From the IMG/VR virus record IMGVR_UViG_3300020421_001854, positions 1 through 34,901 of that record: 34,901 bases of DNA; one strand, written 5' to 3'. The translations under genes were made by a program, and so were the position numbers. Source of the stretch: a virus. The notes below the pieces were generated by a model. It was not told where the DNA came from. It saw nothing but the letters and a program-made list of their open reading frames with translations, and did not search any database. Of this stretch, positions 1-6,358 are shown one piece after another. Numbering within the stretch: position 1 is the stretch's first letter; each line of letters starts with the position of its first letter.

Positions 1-1662
1 AAGAATAGCACCGTATAAACTGTTAAGATTAATTTTTTTAACAAGCTGACGTTTATCCCAAAACGCAATTTCTGTTTGATTTCCTGCATCGATGGCTTTT
101 CCTTTCATCGCTTGTAGCTCTTTACGTTCTTGATACCAACGTTTAAGCAAACCAGGTATAACACCATCGAACTCATTTGTAAGTATTGTTCCGTTAGCAG
201 TAAGCATCCATGGTTGGTTGCTATCATAAATTAGTTTATATACTTCTGCGGCACTTAACATTTCGCTATCGCCGTTTTCAAAGTCTAATGTTATATCAAA
301 GTCTTTTCTCTTTTCCATAACTGCTTCATATTCTAGTGTACCAAACTTACCTTCCCAAGCACCTGCAAATGACTTCTTCTGAAGTGTCATTTGATCTTCT
401 ACAAAGGCGTTAGTATGATCTGGACGAAGTTGTCCTATAATAGTTGCTGGATCCATATTCAAAGCTCTAATAACAGATGGATATAGTGAATTTAAGTCCA
501 TTGAACCTATCCACTTATGTACACCCTTTTTAGGAAATGCAACATAGGCTCCTGCCGCCGCCGTGTTTTCTTCGTCACGTTTTGGTCTATTAGGAACTTG
601 TAATCCTCTGTGATGTGCTTCGTTAATAATTGCTTGTTCGGTAACTGCTACTGCACCCATTGTTGTTTGTAGTAAAACAGTATTTGCATGAGCTAGTTCA
701 TTTGATAAATCTATAAACTTTAATTTTTGATCCAACTTGTCCAGTAGTGCAACGTCTTGTCTGTTGTATTCAATGAACGTTCTGAAGTCATTGTTATAAA
801 GTTGATCGAGTGTACCTTCATACACAGTTTTCTTTTCGCCAACTTCAAGTTCGCCAATAGCATCAAGTCTGTAAGTATGTCTTTCTTCATATGTGTATTT
901 ACGATATAGTTCTAAACTATCTAAATGTACTCTACCTATTAGGTCATACGTTTCAGCTTTTTTACCATACTTTTCATATTCACGTTTTTTAGGAAGTTGT
1001 TTCCATAAACAAAAACGTCTTGTATCATCTTTACTTAAAACTCTTGATACACGATTTACTGTATAAGGAATATCATAACCTTCACTGTTCCAACCAGTAA
1101 GTACATCACTATCTTGTATTAAGTCGAGAAATGCTTCTAACATATCTCCTTCTTTTGCAAACAAGTGTGTATTAGGAAAATCTTTTACTTGTTGTTCTGC
1201 TTGTTCCATTGTAAGTGTCTTAGGTGGAATAGCAAGTGTAACTAAAGTATCTAACCATTGTAAGTGTACTGTGATTGCAGTAATTGGCATAAACGGATCG
1301 CTAGGATCAGCAAATCCTCTTTCAGGATCAAAGTCTGTTTCAATATCAAAAAATGCTATATTAAGTTTAGGTGCATCAACATTTAAGTACTGTTCACTTA
1401 AACATTGGAATATTGGATTAACGTCTGATTCGAATAATTCTTTGTTTTGATTTATTGCAAGTTCTTTTCTAAACTGCTTTGTATTTCTAGCTACAATTCG
1501 ATTTAAAGGATCACCATATATACTTTTATATTTTCCTCTTTGGTCTTTATAAAAGAATGTATACTTAACTGGATATTCTGTAAAATGTCGTTTACCATCT
1601 TTACGTTCTACTACTCTGATAACGTCCTGGTCTCGATCAAATTGTGCGTCTACGTAACTCAT
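1..1662 (-). CDS. 43: Family B DNA polymerase, T4 gp43-like (C-terminus cut by window edge)
   Basis: This is the replicative DNA polymerase with 3'-5' proofreading exonuclease. The frame is open from an ATG at 1662 to the left edge, giving 554 residues. The exonuclease ExoI motif FFDIET lies near residues 104-109. Polymerase motif A, DLNSLYPS, sits near residue 410, and the last visible residues, KKINLNSLYG, are the start of motif B. Motif C (DTD) and the thumb lie outside the window. The start is supported by an AGGAG ribosome site at 1668-1672. A 5-bp stem/8-nt loop hairpin directly upstream resembles the T4 gp43 autoregulatory operator. A consensus sigma70-type promoter lies at 1748-1776. 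Order and motifs are seen; function follows from the family. Confidence 0.97.
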   Translation of the reverse strand, partial: MSYVDAQFDRDQDVIRVVERKDGKRHFTEYPVKYTFFYKDQRGKYKSIYGDPLNRIVARNTKQFRKELAINQNKELFESDVNPIFQCLSEQYLNVDAPKLNIAFFDIETDFDPERGFADPSDPFMPITAITVHLQWLDTLVTLAIPPKTLTMEQAEQQVKDFPNTHLFAKEGDMLEAFLDLIQDSDVLTGWNSEGYDIPYTVNRVSRVLSKDDTRRFCLWKQLPKKREYEKYGKKAETYDLIGRVHLDSLELYRKYTYEERHTYRLDAIGELEVGEKKTVYEGTLDQLYNNDFRTFIEYNRQDVALLDKLDQKLKFIDLSNELAHANTVLLQTTMGAVAVTEQAIINEAHHRGLQVPNRPKRDEENTAAAGAYVAFPKKGVHKWIGSMDLNSLYPSVIRALNMDPATIIGQLRPDHTNAFVEDQMTLQKKSFAGAWEGKFGTLEYEAVMEKRKDFDITLDFENGDSEMLSAAEVYKLIYDSNQPWMLTANGTILTNEFDGVIPGLLKRWYQERKELQAMKGKAIDAGNQTEIAFWDKRQLVKKINLNSLYGAIL

Positions 1663-1667
1663 CTTTT

Positions 1668-1693
1668 CTCCTGTATGTCATTTGAGGCTGACA
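1668..1693 (-). promoter_or_regulatory. Putative gp43 translational operator hairpin plus RBS
   Basis: In the mRNA, TGTCA (1693-1689) can pair with TGACA (1680-1676) around an eight-base loop, GCCTCAAA. Three bases later comes the AGGAG ribosome site (1672-1668) of gp43. In T4 and RB69 the polymerase represses its own translation by binding a hairpin of similar size (5-bp stem, 8-nt loop) next to its ribosome site. The loop sequence here differs from T4, so the role is inferred from position and shape. Confidence 0.5.
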
Positions 1694-1731
1694 AATACCA
1701 AAATGTCGTTTATGGCCGACTATACCTTGCT

Positions 1732-1980
1732 TCATAACGTTGCTATTATTATACCACAAATCCCAACTAAAGTCAAGACTGCATTTGTCAATATCAACGC
1801 CGGTTCTTTCCACATTACTGAAACTATTAACCAAACTGCTCCGCCCAATGCTAATAAGCCCGGGCCTATTGGATATAACTCAGGATAACCTGCGTTAATA
1901 AAAGTTCCAACAATTAAAATAAATGTTGCTACCCATTTAAGTACATCAGGTATGGTGAAGTGGATCGTTTGACCCTTCAT
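1732..1980 (-). CDS. Small membrane protein, hypothetical
   Basis: No family recognised. The protein has about three hydrophobic segments (roughly VLKWVATFILIVGTFI, GPGLLALGGAVWLIVSVMW and LILTNAVLTLVGICGIIIATL), so it is probably an inner-membrane protein. The general look (tryptophan-rich, short loops) recalls PnuC-like or CBU_0592-like small membrane proteins, and the 82-residue protein at 21182-21430 looks similar in architecture. The frame stays open up to 2028, but that start would overlap the HAD gene by 83 bases, so the internal ATG at 1980 is preferred. The ATG at 1989 is also possible. Its stop overlaps (ATGA) a 32-codon basic ORF in the gp43 leader. Confidence 0.7.
   Translation of the reverse strand: MKGQTIHFTIPDVLKWVATFILIVGTFINAGYPELYPIGPGLLALGGAVWLIVSVMWKEPALILTNAVLTLVGICGIIIATL
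1748..1776 (-). promoter_or_regulatory. Sigma70-type promoter for gp43
   Basis: On the minus strand TTGACT (1776-1771) and TATAAT (1753-1748) are separated by exactly 17 bases. Transcription would start near 1741, giving a leader of about 80 bases that contains the gp43 hairpin. The element lies inside the 3' end of the upstream membrane-protein gene. Confidence 0.7.
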
Positions 1981-2284
1981 CAATCCCATGCTTTTTAAAA
2001 TATTCTCTATCGTTTTGTGCCTTGTCATCTATCCAAATATCGTACAACTGTTTGCCTGTTTTAATGCTTGTTGCCTTTACTCCCCAATCGGTTAATTGTT
2101 TTACAGTAAAATCTTGGTAATCTGTACCAGACTTACTGCCCCTTGCAGTATAATAATGTATTTCATTACCTTCGTCAAATAGACCGTTAAAGTGCTCTAT
2201 GCGGTCTTTATACGGTCGACTTTCTGCATAATTACTGTTTACAGTATAGCATATAGTACCGTCAATGTCAACCATATATCTCAT
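1946..2284 (-). CDS. HAD-superfamily phosphatase
   Basis: A compact HAD hydrolase of 112 residues. Motif I is VDIDGTIC near residues 5-12, with the nucleophile and acid aspartates. Motif II is the threonine in HYYTARGS, and the C-terminal acidic motif is IWIDDKA. No cap domain is evident. It resembles the small phosphatases common in T4-like and cyanophage genomes; the substrate is unknown. The ATG at 2284 overlaps the upstream stop (ATGA) and has GGAG nine bases upstream, so it is preferred over the in-frame ATG at 2350. The promoter-like element at 2243-2271 lies inside the first codons. Confidence 0.85.
   Translation of the reverse strand: MRYMVDIDGTICYTVNSNYAESRPYKDRIEHFNGLFDEGNEIHYYTARGSKSGTDYQDFTVKQLTDWGVKATSIKTGKQLYDIWIDDKAQNDREYFKKHGIDEGSNDPLHHT
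2243..2271 (-). promoter_or_regulatory. Possible internal sigma70-type promoter
   Basis: TTGACA (2271-2266) and TATACT (2248-2243) are 17 bases apart on the minus strand, inside the start of the HAD gene. It could boost the membrane-protein and gp43 genes downstream. The -35 box overlaps the conserved VDIDG codons, so part of the match may be forced by the protein sequence. Confidence 0.3.
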
Positions 2285-2553
2285 ATAAACATTCTCCAAA
2301 GTGCTATTGAATTCATAGTAGTAAACCAACCGGTTAATACCATAATCCAAGCTGAATCTCTGTAGTAAGCACCAAAGAAACCAGTAACACTTCCAATAAA
2401 GTAAAATGGAATAAAAATGTCTGGTCTAGGGTCTAATACTGTCCAAGTTAATATAGCACTTCCAATTATAACGGTAACTGCTGACGCAAATTCCAATCCA
2501 AATGCTAAAGGGTGAGAGTCGTAACTTCTTCTAAAAAAACTCGCGATACTCAC
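2281..2553 (-). CDS. Small membrane protein, hypothetical
   Basis: A 90-residue protein with hydrophobic stretches near residues 20-42 (FASAVTVIIGSAILTWTVL), 47-63 (IFIPFYFIGSVTGFFGA) and 68-88 (AWIMVLTGWFTTMNSIALW), so it probably spans the membrane three times. No family recognised. It begins with GTG that shares a base with the TAG stop of the DsbA-like gene, and its TGA overlaps the ATG of the HAD gene, so it is translated within an early operon. Confidence 0.75.
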   Translation of the reverse strand: MSIASFFRRSYDSHPLAFGLEFASAVTVIIGSAILTWTVLDPRPDIFIPFYFIGSVTGFFGAYYRDSAWIMVLTGWFTTMNSIALWRMFI

Positions 2554-2813
2554 TACTTGTCTTTGCCAACTGTGACAACTAGTGTCTCTAAGTCATCAAA
2601 TGCGTCTGCAACTTTGGCCCAATCGCCTTTATGTGCAACTTTGATGGCTTTGTTAATAATAGCAGGTTTAATGTTCAATTCTTCTGCTACTGCTTTTACA
2701 GTATCTTTAAGTCCTGTATTTAGATCTTCAACTTCTTGAAGTACTTGAGCTCCTTCATTAACTAGACGTTCTAGCTTTTGCTTCTCGTCTTGTCCGTAGG
2801 TTCTATCACTCAT
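2553..2813 (-). CDS. DsbA-like double-stranded DNA-binding protein
   Basis: An 86-residue, largely helical, charged protein. Its central part (LKDTVKAVAEEL, then KPAIINKAIKVAHKGDW, then an acidic helix) matches the pattern of T4 DsbA. T4 DsbA is a small dsDNA-binding protein that binds near late promoters. The similarity is by eye and moderate, so another small DNA-binding or scaffold role is possible. The ATG has a good AGGAG site (TAGGAGAATGAA context) and lies about 20 bases downstream of the likely start of a consensus promoter. It heads the small operon leading towards gp43. Confidence 0.6.
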   Translation of the reverse strand: MSDRTYGQDEKQKLERLVNEGAQVLQEVEDLNTGLKDTVKAVAEELNIKPAIINKAIKVAHKGDWAKVADAFDDLETLVVTVGKDK

Positions 2814-2837
2814 TTCATTCTCCTATTTTATATTTGT

Positions 2838-2867
2838 ATTATACACTCTTTGCCTGCGGTCTGTCAA
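2838..2867 (-). promoter_or_regulatory. Consensus sigma70-type promoter
   Basis: TTGACA (2867-2862) and TATAAT (2843-2838), both perfect hexamers, are 18 bases apart on the minus strand. Transcription should start near 2831, giving a short leader to the DsbA-like gene at 2813. The element overlaps the 3' end of the oxygenase gene. Confidence 0.8.
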
Positions 2868-3384
2868 TAGAAATATTGCCGGCAATTACAATTCTTTCTT
2901 TATCCAATTTTTGTTCTGGTACTCCGTGTGTTACCCAACCTGGAAATACAATCATTAATCCTGGATTTGGATATATTGCATTACCGCTAGTTGGAAATAC
3001 TAATGGAGCATCATCTGGTGTTGCGTCTACGTAGTAAACGAAACTCCACGTGGCCGGGTGATGTGCGTGTGCATTTGTGCTATCACCTTTCCTATAAATT
3101 GCTCCCCAGCAATCTGTAGGATAATATCTGCCCAATTCTTTATGTGCTAGACCACCTTCGATACATTCGATAGCAAAATTAACAATCTTTTCAAAATCAA
3201 CATCTTCAAACATAGACCATTTAGTCATATCAGCTTGAACATTAGTTTTTCGAAACTGTTGATCTCCTTCAGCTTTTATTTTGTTTGCAAGAATTGGATT
3301 TAAACTTTCTGCATCAGGATAGACAGCAGTAAATACGTCTGCTTTTTCTTTGAATTCTAAATTTTGTACGTTAGGCTCTAACAT
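2839..3384 (-). CDS. 2OG-Fe(II) oxygenase (TIGR02466/PF13759-like)
   Basis: A 181-residue protein with the layout of the phage 2-oxoglutarate/Fe(II) dioxygenase family. NAHAHHPATWSFVYYVD (residues 104-120) carries the first metal ligands. FPGWVTHGV (147-155) carries the distal histidine, H153. The arginine in KERIVIAGN (R164) would bind 2-oxoglutarate. The substrate is unknown; such enzymes are frequent in marine T4-like phages. No clear ribosome site precedes the ATG. The upstream sequence GATTAAATAGTAGTATG is one base off the late promoter core, so its timing is unclear. Confidence 0.85.
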   Translation of the reverse strand: MLEPNVQNLEFKEKADVFTAVYPDAESLNPILANKIKAEGDQQFRKTNVQADMTKWSMFEDVDFEKIVNFAIECIEGGLAHKELGRYYPTDCWGAIYRKGDSTNAHAHHPATWSFVYYVDATPDDAPLVFPTSGNAIYPNPGLMIVFPGWVTHGVPEQKLDKERIVIAGNISIDRPQAKSV

Positions 3385-3392
3385 ACTACTAT

Positions 3393-3632
3393 TTAATCTT
3401 TAACTTTTTTGGTCTTATTTAAGGTGGCTTTGTATGCCTCTTCAAACCCTTCTTCGTGTATATATGCTTCTTCGTTATACCAAACTCGTTTGAAATAACT
3501 ATCGTAACAATCTAAAATACATTCTTCTGTGGCGTTGAAATGTCCTTTTACTATCCAAAAGAGTCGGTATGCTTCTTTGCGTCTACTACTCTGATCCAAC
3601 CTCTTCGTCCTTACTCTTATACTGCCATTCAT
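3393..3632 (-). CDS. Hypothetical protein, start uncertain
   Basis: No family recognised. The body of the protein (EAYRLFWIVKGHF, CILDCYDSYFKRVWY, then a charged lysine-rich C-terminus) looks like a genuine small soluble protein. The frame is open from 3737, but the upstream gene ends at 3586, so the long version would overlap by about 150 bases. The ATG at 3632 gives 79 residues and a 47-base overlap, and has no strong ribosome site. A TTG at 3599 is a further alternative. Confidence 0.55.
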   Translation of the reverse strand: MNGSIRVRTKRLDQSSRRKEAYRLFWIVKGHFNATEECILDCYDSYFKRVWYNEEAYIHEEGFEEAYKATLNKTKKVKD

Positions 3633-4236
3633 CTGTATGACCCACAGACCATTTTGGGTTATTCTCGACTGTATAATTTTGTGAACAAACTTTGAAGTCT
3701 GGCATCTTTCTATCAGGATGTACCAAACTTTGATCATTGAATATTACTCTGTTATTAGGTTGTGCCGCGAATTGACCATTTTTACACTTAATGATATTAA
3801 AGGACTTATGCTCTGGGTCATGTTCGGAATAATTAACGTTAAGGGCGTGATCAGTATGGCAACTATCTATAGAAAACATATATTCACCTTGATGCATATT
3901 TTTATCTTTTCCAAAGAACTCACACTCGCATAGCATTTGTTTTTGTATTACTGTAATATCGTAATCAAAACAATCCCATATTTGTAATGTATCTAAAGGA
4001 AGTTGATCTTCAAGGTTTATGTTTGTTTTCCAAACAAACGCACTAATAGGAAGTTTGTCGTATAATGCACCGTACTCTGTAAGAAGTGTTTCGAAGTACA
4101 GAGCCTTGCTCATTATTGACTTGACGGAAATCCATATACCAGGAGTGTATTCTCCATGACCTTTTTCAAGATCGTATAAGTATTCTTTCTTGACAAATAC
4201 TTCTACCGGTGGTAAATTATGGACTAAGAACGCCAT
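3586..4236 (-). CDS. Conserved T4-like phage protein of unknown function
   Basis: A 216-residue soluble protein starting MAFLVHNLPPVEVFV. It has no signal peptide or membrane segment. The opening, with the following GHGEYTPGIW, looks like a conserved protein of marine T4-like phages that I cannot name. It contains a cluster of Cys and His residues (QMLCECEFF, IDSCHTDH), with no clear metal-site pattern. The ATG is preceded by GAGGAG and by a late promoter 35 bases upstream, so it is expected late in infection. Confidence 0.85.
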   Translation of the reverse strand: MAFLVHNLPPVEVFVKKEYLYDLEKGHGEYTPGIWISVKSIMSKALYFETLLTEYGALYDKLPISAFVWKTNINLEDQLPLDTLQIWDCFDYDITVIQKQMLCECEFFGKDKNMHQGEYMFSIDSCHTDHALNVNYSEHDPEHKSFNIIKCKNGQFAAQPNNRVIFNDQSLVHPDRKMPDFKVCSQNYTVENNPKWSVGHTDEWQYKSKDEEVGSE

Positions 4237-4269
4237 AGCACTCCTCAGTGTTAATTATTTTTAATGTAT

Positions 4270-4278
4270 GTATTTATG
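4270..4278 (-). promoter_or_regulatory. T4-like late promoter
   Basis: CATAAATAC on the minus strand, just downstream of the stop of the 138-residue gene and about 35 bases ahead of the ATG at 4236. It matches the ATAAATA element found ahead of other late genes in the window. Confidence 0.75.
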
Positions 4279-4695
4279 TTAGGCGACGAAAGCCTTGCCT
4301 GATTTGTTGGCTTTTAAGAAATTTTTGTAACCGTCTTGTGTGGATATTGATTGTGTTCCGGAGTTCCATTTAGTACCGTCAAATTCCCAAACAGCTTTAC
4401 CATCGTTGTAAGCTGACCCTGGTTTAATATCATCTATCTTTGGAACTTTTACTGGAACAGGTTTAGGTGCAACATCTTGTGCTGTCACCTTTTTTGCTGG
4501 CTCTATTTTAGCGTCTTTGCCAAGTCCTACTGCTTTACGTAGTCTATCACCACCAGTTGGTTTTTGCATCTGTCTTTTGCCACCAAATGTAGCGGCCATT
4601 TTATCACCTAAATCATTCATCCATGCGTCCATGCCTTTTCTGACACTTCCGTCATCTCCACCGTCTTTTTCGATGATAAAATCTTTAGCTCTCAT
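4279..4695 (-). CDS. Hypothetical protein with capsid-targeting-like leader
   Basis: A 138-residue, lysine-rich, low-complexity protein. It opens MRAKDFIIE, a short leader ending in I-x-E like the N-termini of T4 internal head proteins, where gp21 protease cuts after (L/I)-x-E. A proline/valine-rich linker (residues about 65-88) precedes a small C-terminal module with WEFDGTKW. No enzyme family recognised. If the leader works as in T4, the protein would be packaged into the head and trimmed. It directly follows the 548-residue gene. Confidence 0.75.
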   Translation of the reverse strand: MRAKDFIIEKDGGDDGSVRKGMDAWMNDLGDKMAATFGGKRQMQKPTGGDRLRKAVGLGKDAKIEPAKKVTAQDVAPKPVPVKVPKIDDIKPGSAYNDGKAVWEFDGTKWNSGTQSISTQDGYKNFLKANKSGKAFVA

Positions 4696-4698
4696 TGG

Positions 4699-5082
4699 TT
4701 ACGCCTTTAAGCTAGATGCTAATTTATTTGCTAGATCGTCTTTGTAGTTGTCTGCTTTAGTTTCTTCTACTTTTGGTGCTTCATCTTTTTCAACAACTTC
4801 TGTAGGAACTTCTTCAGTTTTAGTTACTTCAGCAAACTTATGTTCGTAGTCCATGTTGTGATATACTGCACCAATGTAATCTGCAGATTTAGTAATTTTA
4901 GATTGTACCCAACCTTCTAGGCCTTCTTGTTCTGAAACGTTTTTAAGCATTTCATGTAATTTAATAGAGTACTTTGCAATCTTGTACAATTGAGCTCTTG
5001 CCATTTGTACTTCGTGATCTTGCTCTACTTTAGAAGCCTCATCGGCTAAATTTTCTGCTATAACTTCTTTTTTGTCTGACAT
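4699..5082 (-). CDS. Nested in-frame start giving a 127-residue C-terminal product
   Basis: The in-frame ATG at 5082 is preceded by TAAGGAAC with a 5-6 base gap, a better ribosome site than that of the full-length gene. Just upstream, ACTAAATAATAG resembles an eroded late promoter and reads through in frame as codons. The product starts MSDKKEVIAENLADEA and contains the whole LEGWVQSKITKSADYI domain and the acidic tail. Whether it is a separate polypeptide or only a relic of two fused genes cannot be settled from sequence. Confidence 0.5.
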   Translation of the reverse strand: MSDKKEVIAENLADEASKVEQDHEVQMARAQLYKIAKYSIKLHEMLKNVSEQEGLEGWVQSKITKSADYIGAVYHNMDYEHKFAEVTKTEEVPTEVVEKDEAPKVEETKADNYKDDLANKLASSLKA

Positions 5083-6345
5083 TGTTTGTTCCTTACTATT
5101 ATTTAGTCGTTTTAAAGGTTGACCGAATAGTCCGTGACTCTTGTTATCTAGTGCATTATCAGTTGGCTTCTGTGTTTTAGGCTTCTTTTTGCTGTTTGCT
5201 ATATGTGGATTTGCCACAGTAGCTATATTGCCGGCACTTGTAGCCCCTGGTGTAGCAGTTTCCATTGCTTCTGCTGGAGCAGGTGCATTGTCTTGAGCTG
5301 ATTTCATTAACATTTTAAACTTATTAAACAACTGTGGATCAGCCATAATGTTTTGTAACGCCTGTGCATATGGTGAAATTGCTTTAACTATATTAGGTGG
5401 TAACATTCCACCCTGACTTAATTTTCCTAATCCTTTAGCAACCATTGAACCACTTGCTTTACCACCGCCTACACTTTTTAAACTAGCGGCTCTTTGAGCA
5501 ACTTTAGGATCTACTTTAGGTTGTCCTTGTGGTTTAGCTGGTGCTGGTTGTTGTCCTGCTGGTGCACCTGGTTGAGCTCCTGGAGCCTCTTTCATTCTTA
5601 CGTTTTTAATTCCTAATTTTTCTACTTCAGGTGGTACTTTAGATACAACAAATCTACCACTTGTATCTTTATCATCAAACTCATATCCTAATATTTGCAT
5701 TAACTCTTTAATAGCAAAGTTATGATCAGATGATCCAAAGCCTTCTCCATCTGGCCAGTCATCGTAGTTATCTTCTATTTCTTGTGCCGCATCTTTCATC
5801 TTATGTTTTAATGCATTCCATTCTTCAACAGTTATCCATTTATTGAATACCATTCTTTGCACTAAACCCATACCATCAAATGGTGCGTCTTCGTTTATTG
5901 ATTCTTTCTTTAATGCTTTTCTAATAGCTTGAAGTTCTTTATACTCAGGGTCGTTAATATTAACTTTGCCACCCTCATCTGAAACTCTATCTAATTTTTT
6001 TAAAAGTTCTGTCTTACGAGCTTGTAATTTATCTTTAGTTTCTACTACTTCTTTCATTTCTTTAATAAAATGACAGTTACAATGTTCACATTCTGGTCCG
6101 CATTTACATTCACTTACTGGAACACCACAACAAGCATCTGGGCACATTGGTACGCCATCCTTGTTAACTTTTTCATTAATATCGTATGCGTCTTTTTTGT
6201 GTTTTGCGTTACGTGGAATTTCTTTAGTTTTGTCACCATGAGAACCGCCAGCACCACTTTGTGCTATTTTCATCATAGTCTGAAAGTTAGGATCTCTAGG
6301 CTTAACTGTCTTCTTTTTGTTCTTTTTAATTTCTCTAATACGCAT
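4699..6345 (-). CDS. Large conserved phage protein with Cys-rich motif; possible fusion
   Basis: A 548-residue protein of several parts. A basic N-terminus opens MRIREIKK. A dense cysteine cluster at residues 68-91 (eight Cys in 24 positions) looks like a zinc-binding knot. A charged helical region ends in KKESINEDAPFDG, a possible I-x-E cleavage site. A folded central part (about 155-250) is followed by an Ala/Pro/Gln-rich linker. The C-terminal domain holds LEGWVQSKITKSADYIGAV, a motif I recall from structural or prohead-associated proteins of T4-like phages. Residue 422 is a methionine with its own strong ribosome site, so the C-terminal 127 residues may also be made separately. No ribosome site is clear at 6345. 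No enzymatic function is claimed. Confidence 0.8.
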   Translation of the reverse strand: MRIREIKKNKKKTVKPRDPNFQTMMKIAQSGAGGSHGDKTKEIPRNAKHKKDAYDINEKVNKDGVPMCPDACCGVPVSECKCGPECEHCNCHFIKEMKEVVETKDKLQARKTELLKKLDRVSDEGGKVNINDPEYKELQAIRKALKKESINEDAPFDGMGLVQRMVFNKWITVEEWNALKHKMKDAAQEIEDNYDDWPDGEGFGSSDHNFAIKELMQILGYEFDDKDTSGRFVVSKVPPEVEKLGIKNVRMKEAPGAQPGAPAGQQPAPAKPQGQPKVDPKVAQRAASLKSVGGGKASGSMVAKGLGKLSQGGMLPPNIVKAISPYAQALQNIMADPQLFNKFKMLMKSAQDNAPAPAEAMETATPGATSAGNIATVANPHIANSKKKPKTQKPTDNALDNKSHGLFGQPLKRLNNSKEQTMSDKKEVIAENLADEASKVEQDHEVQMARAQLYKIAKYSIKLHEMLKNVSEQEGLEGWVQSKITKSADYIGAVYHNMDYEHKFAEVTKTEEVPTEVVEKDEAPKVEETKADNYKDDLANKLASSLKA

Positions 6346-6350
6346 ATCTA

Positions 6351-6358
6351 TATTTATC
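6351..6358 (-). promoter_or_regulatory. Possible late promoter overlapping a stop codon
   Basis: GATAAATA on the minus strand includes the TAA stop of the HAD-ParB gene and ends only five bases ahead of the ATG at 6345. A transcript from it would be nearly leaderless for the 548-residue gene. The match may be incidental. Confidence 0.35.

Noticed and set aside
1985-2028. Longer start of the membrane protein at 1732
   Set aside because: It would run 83 bases into the HAD gene, including its acidic motif; an internal ATG fits better.
3633-3737. Upstream extension of the hypothetical gene at 3393-3632
   Set aside because: It would overlap a well-supported gene by about 150 bases.
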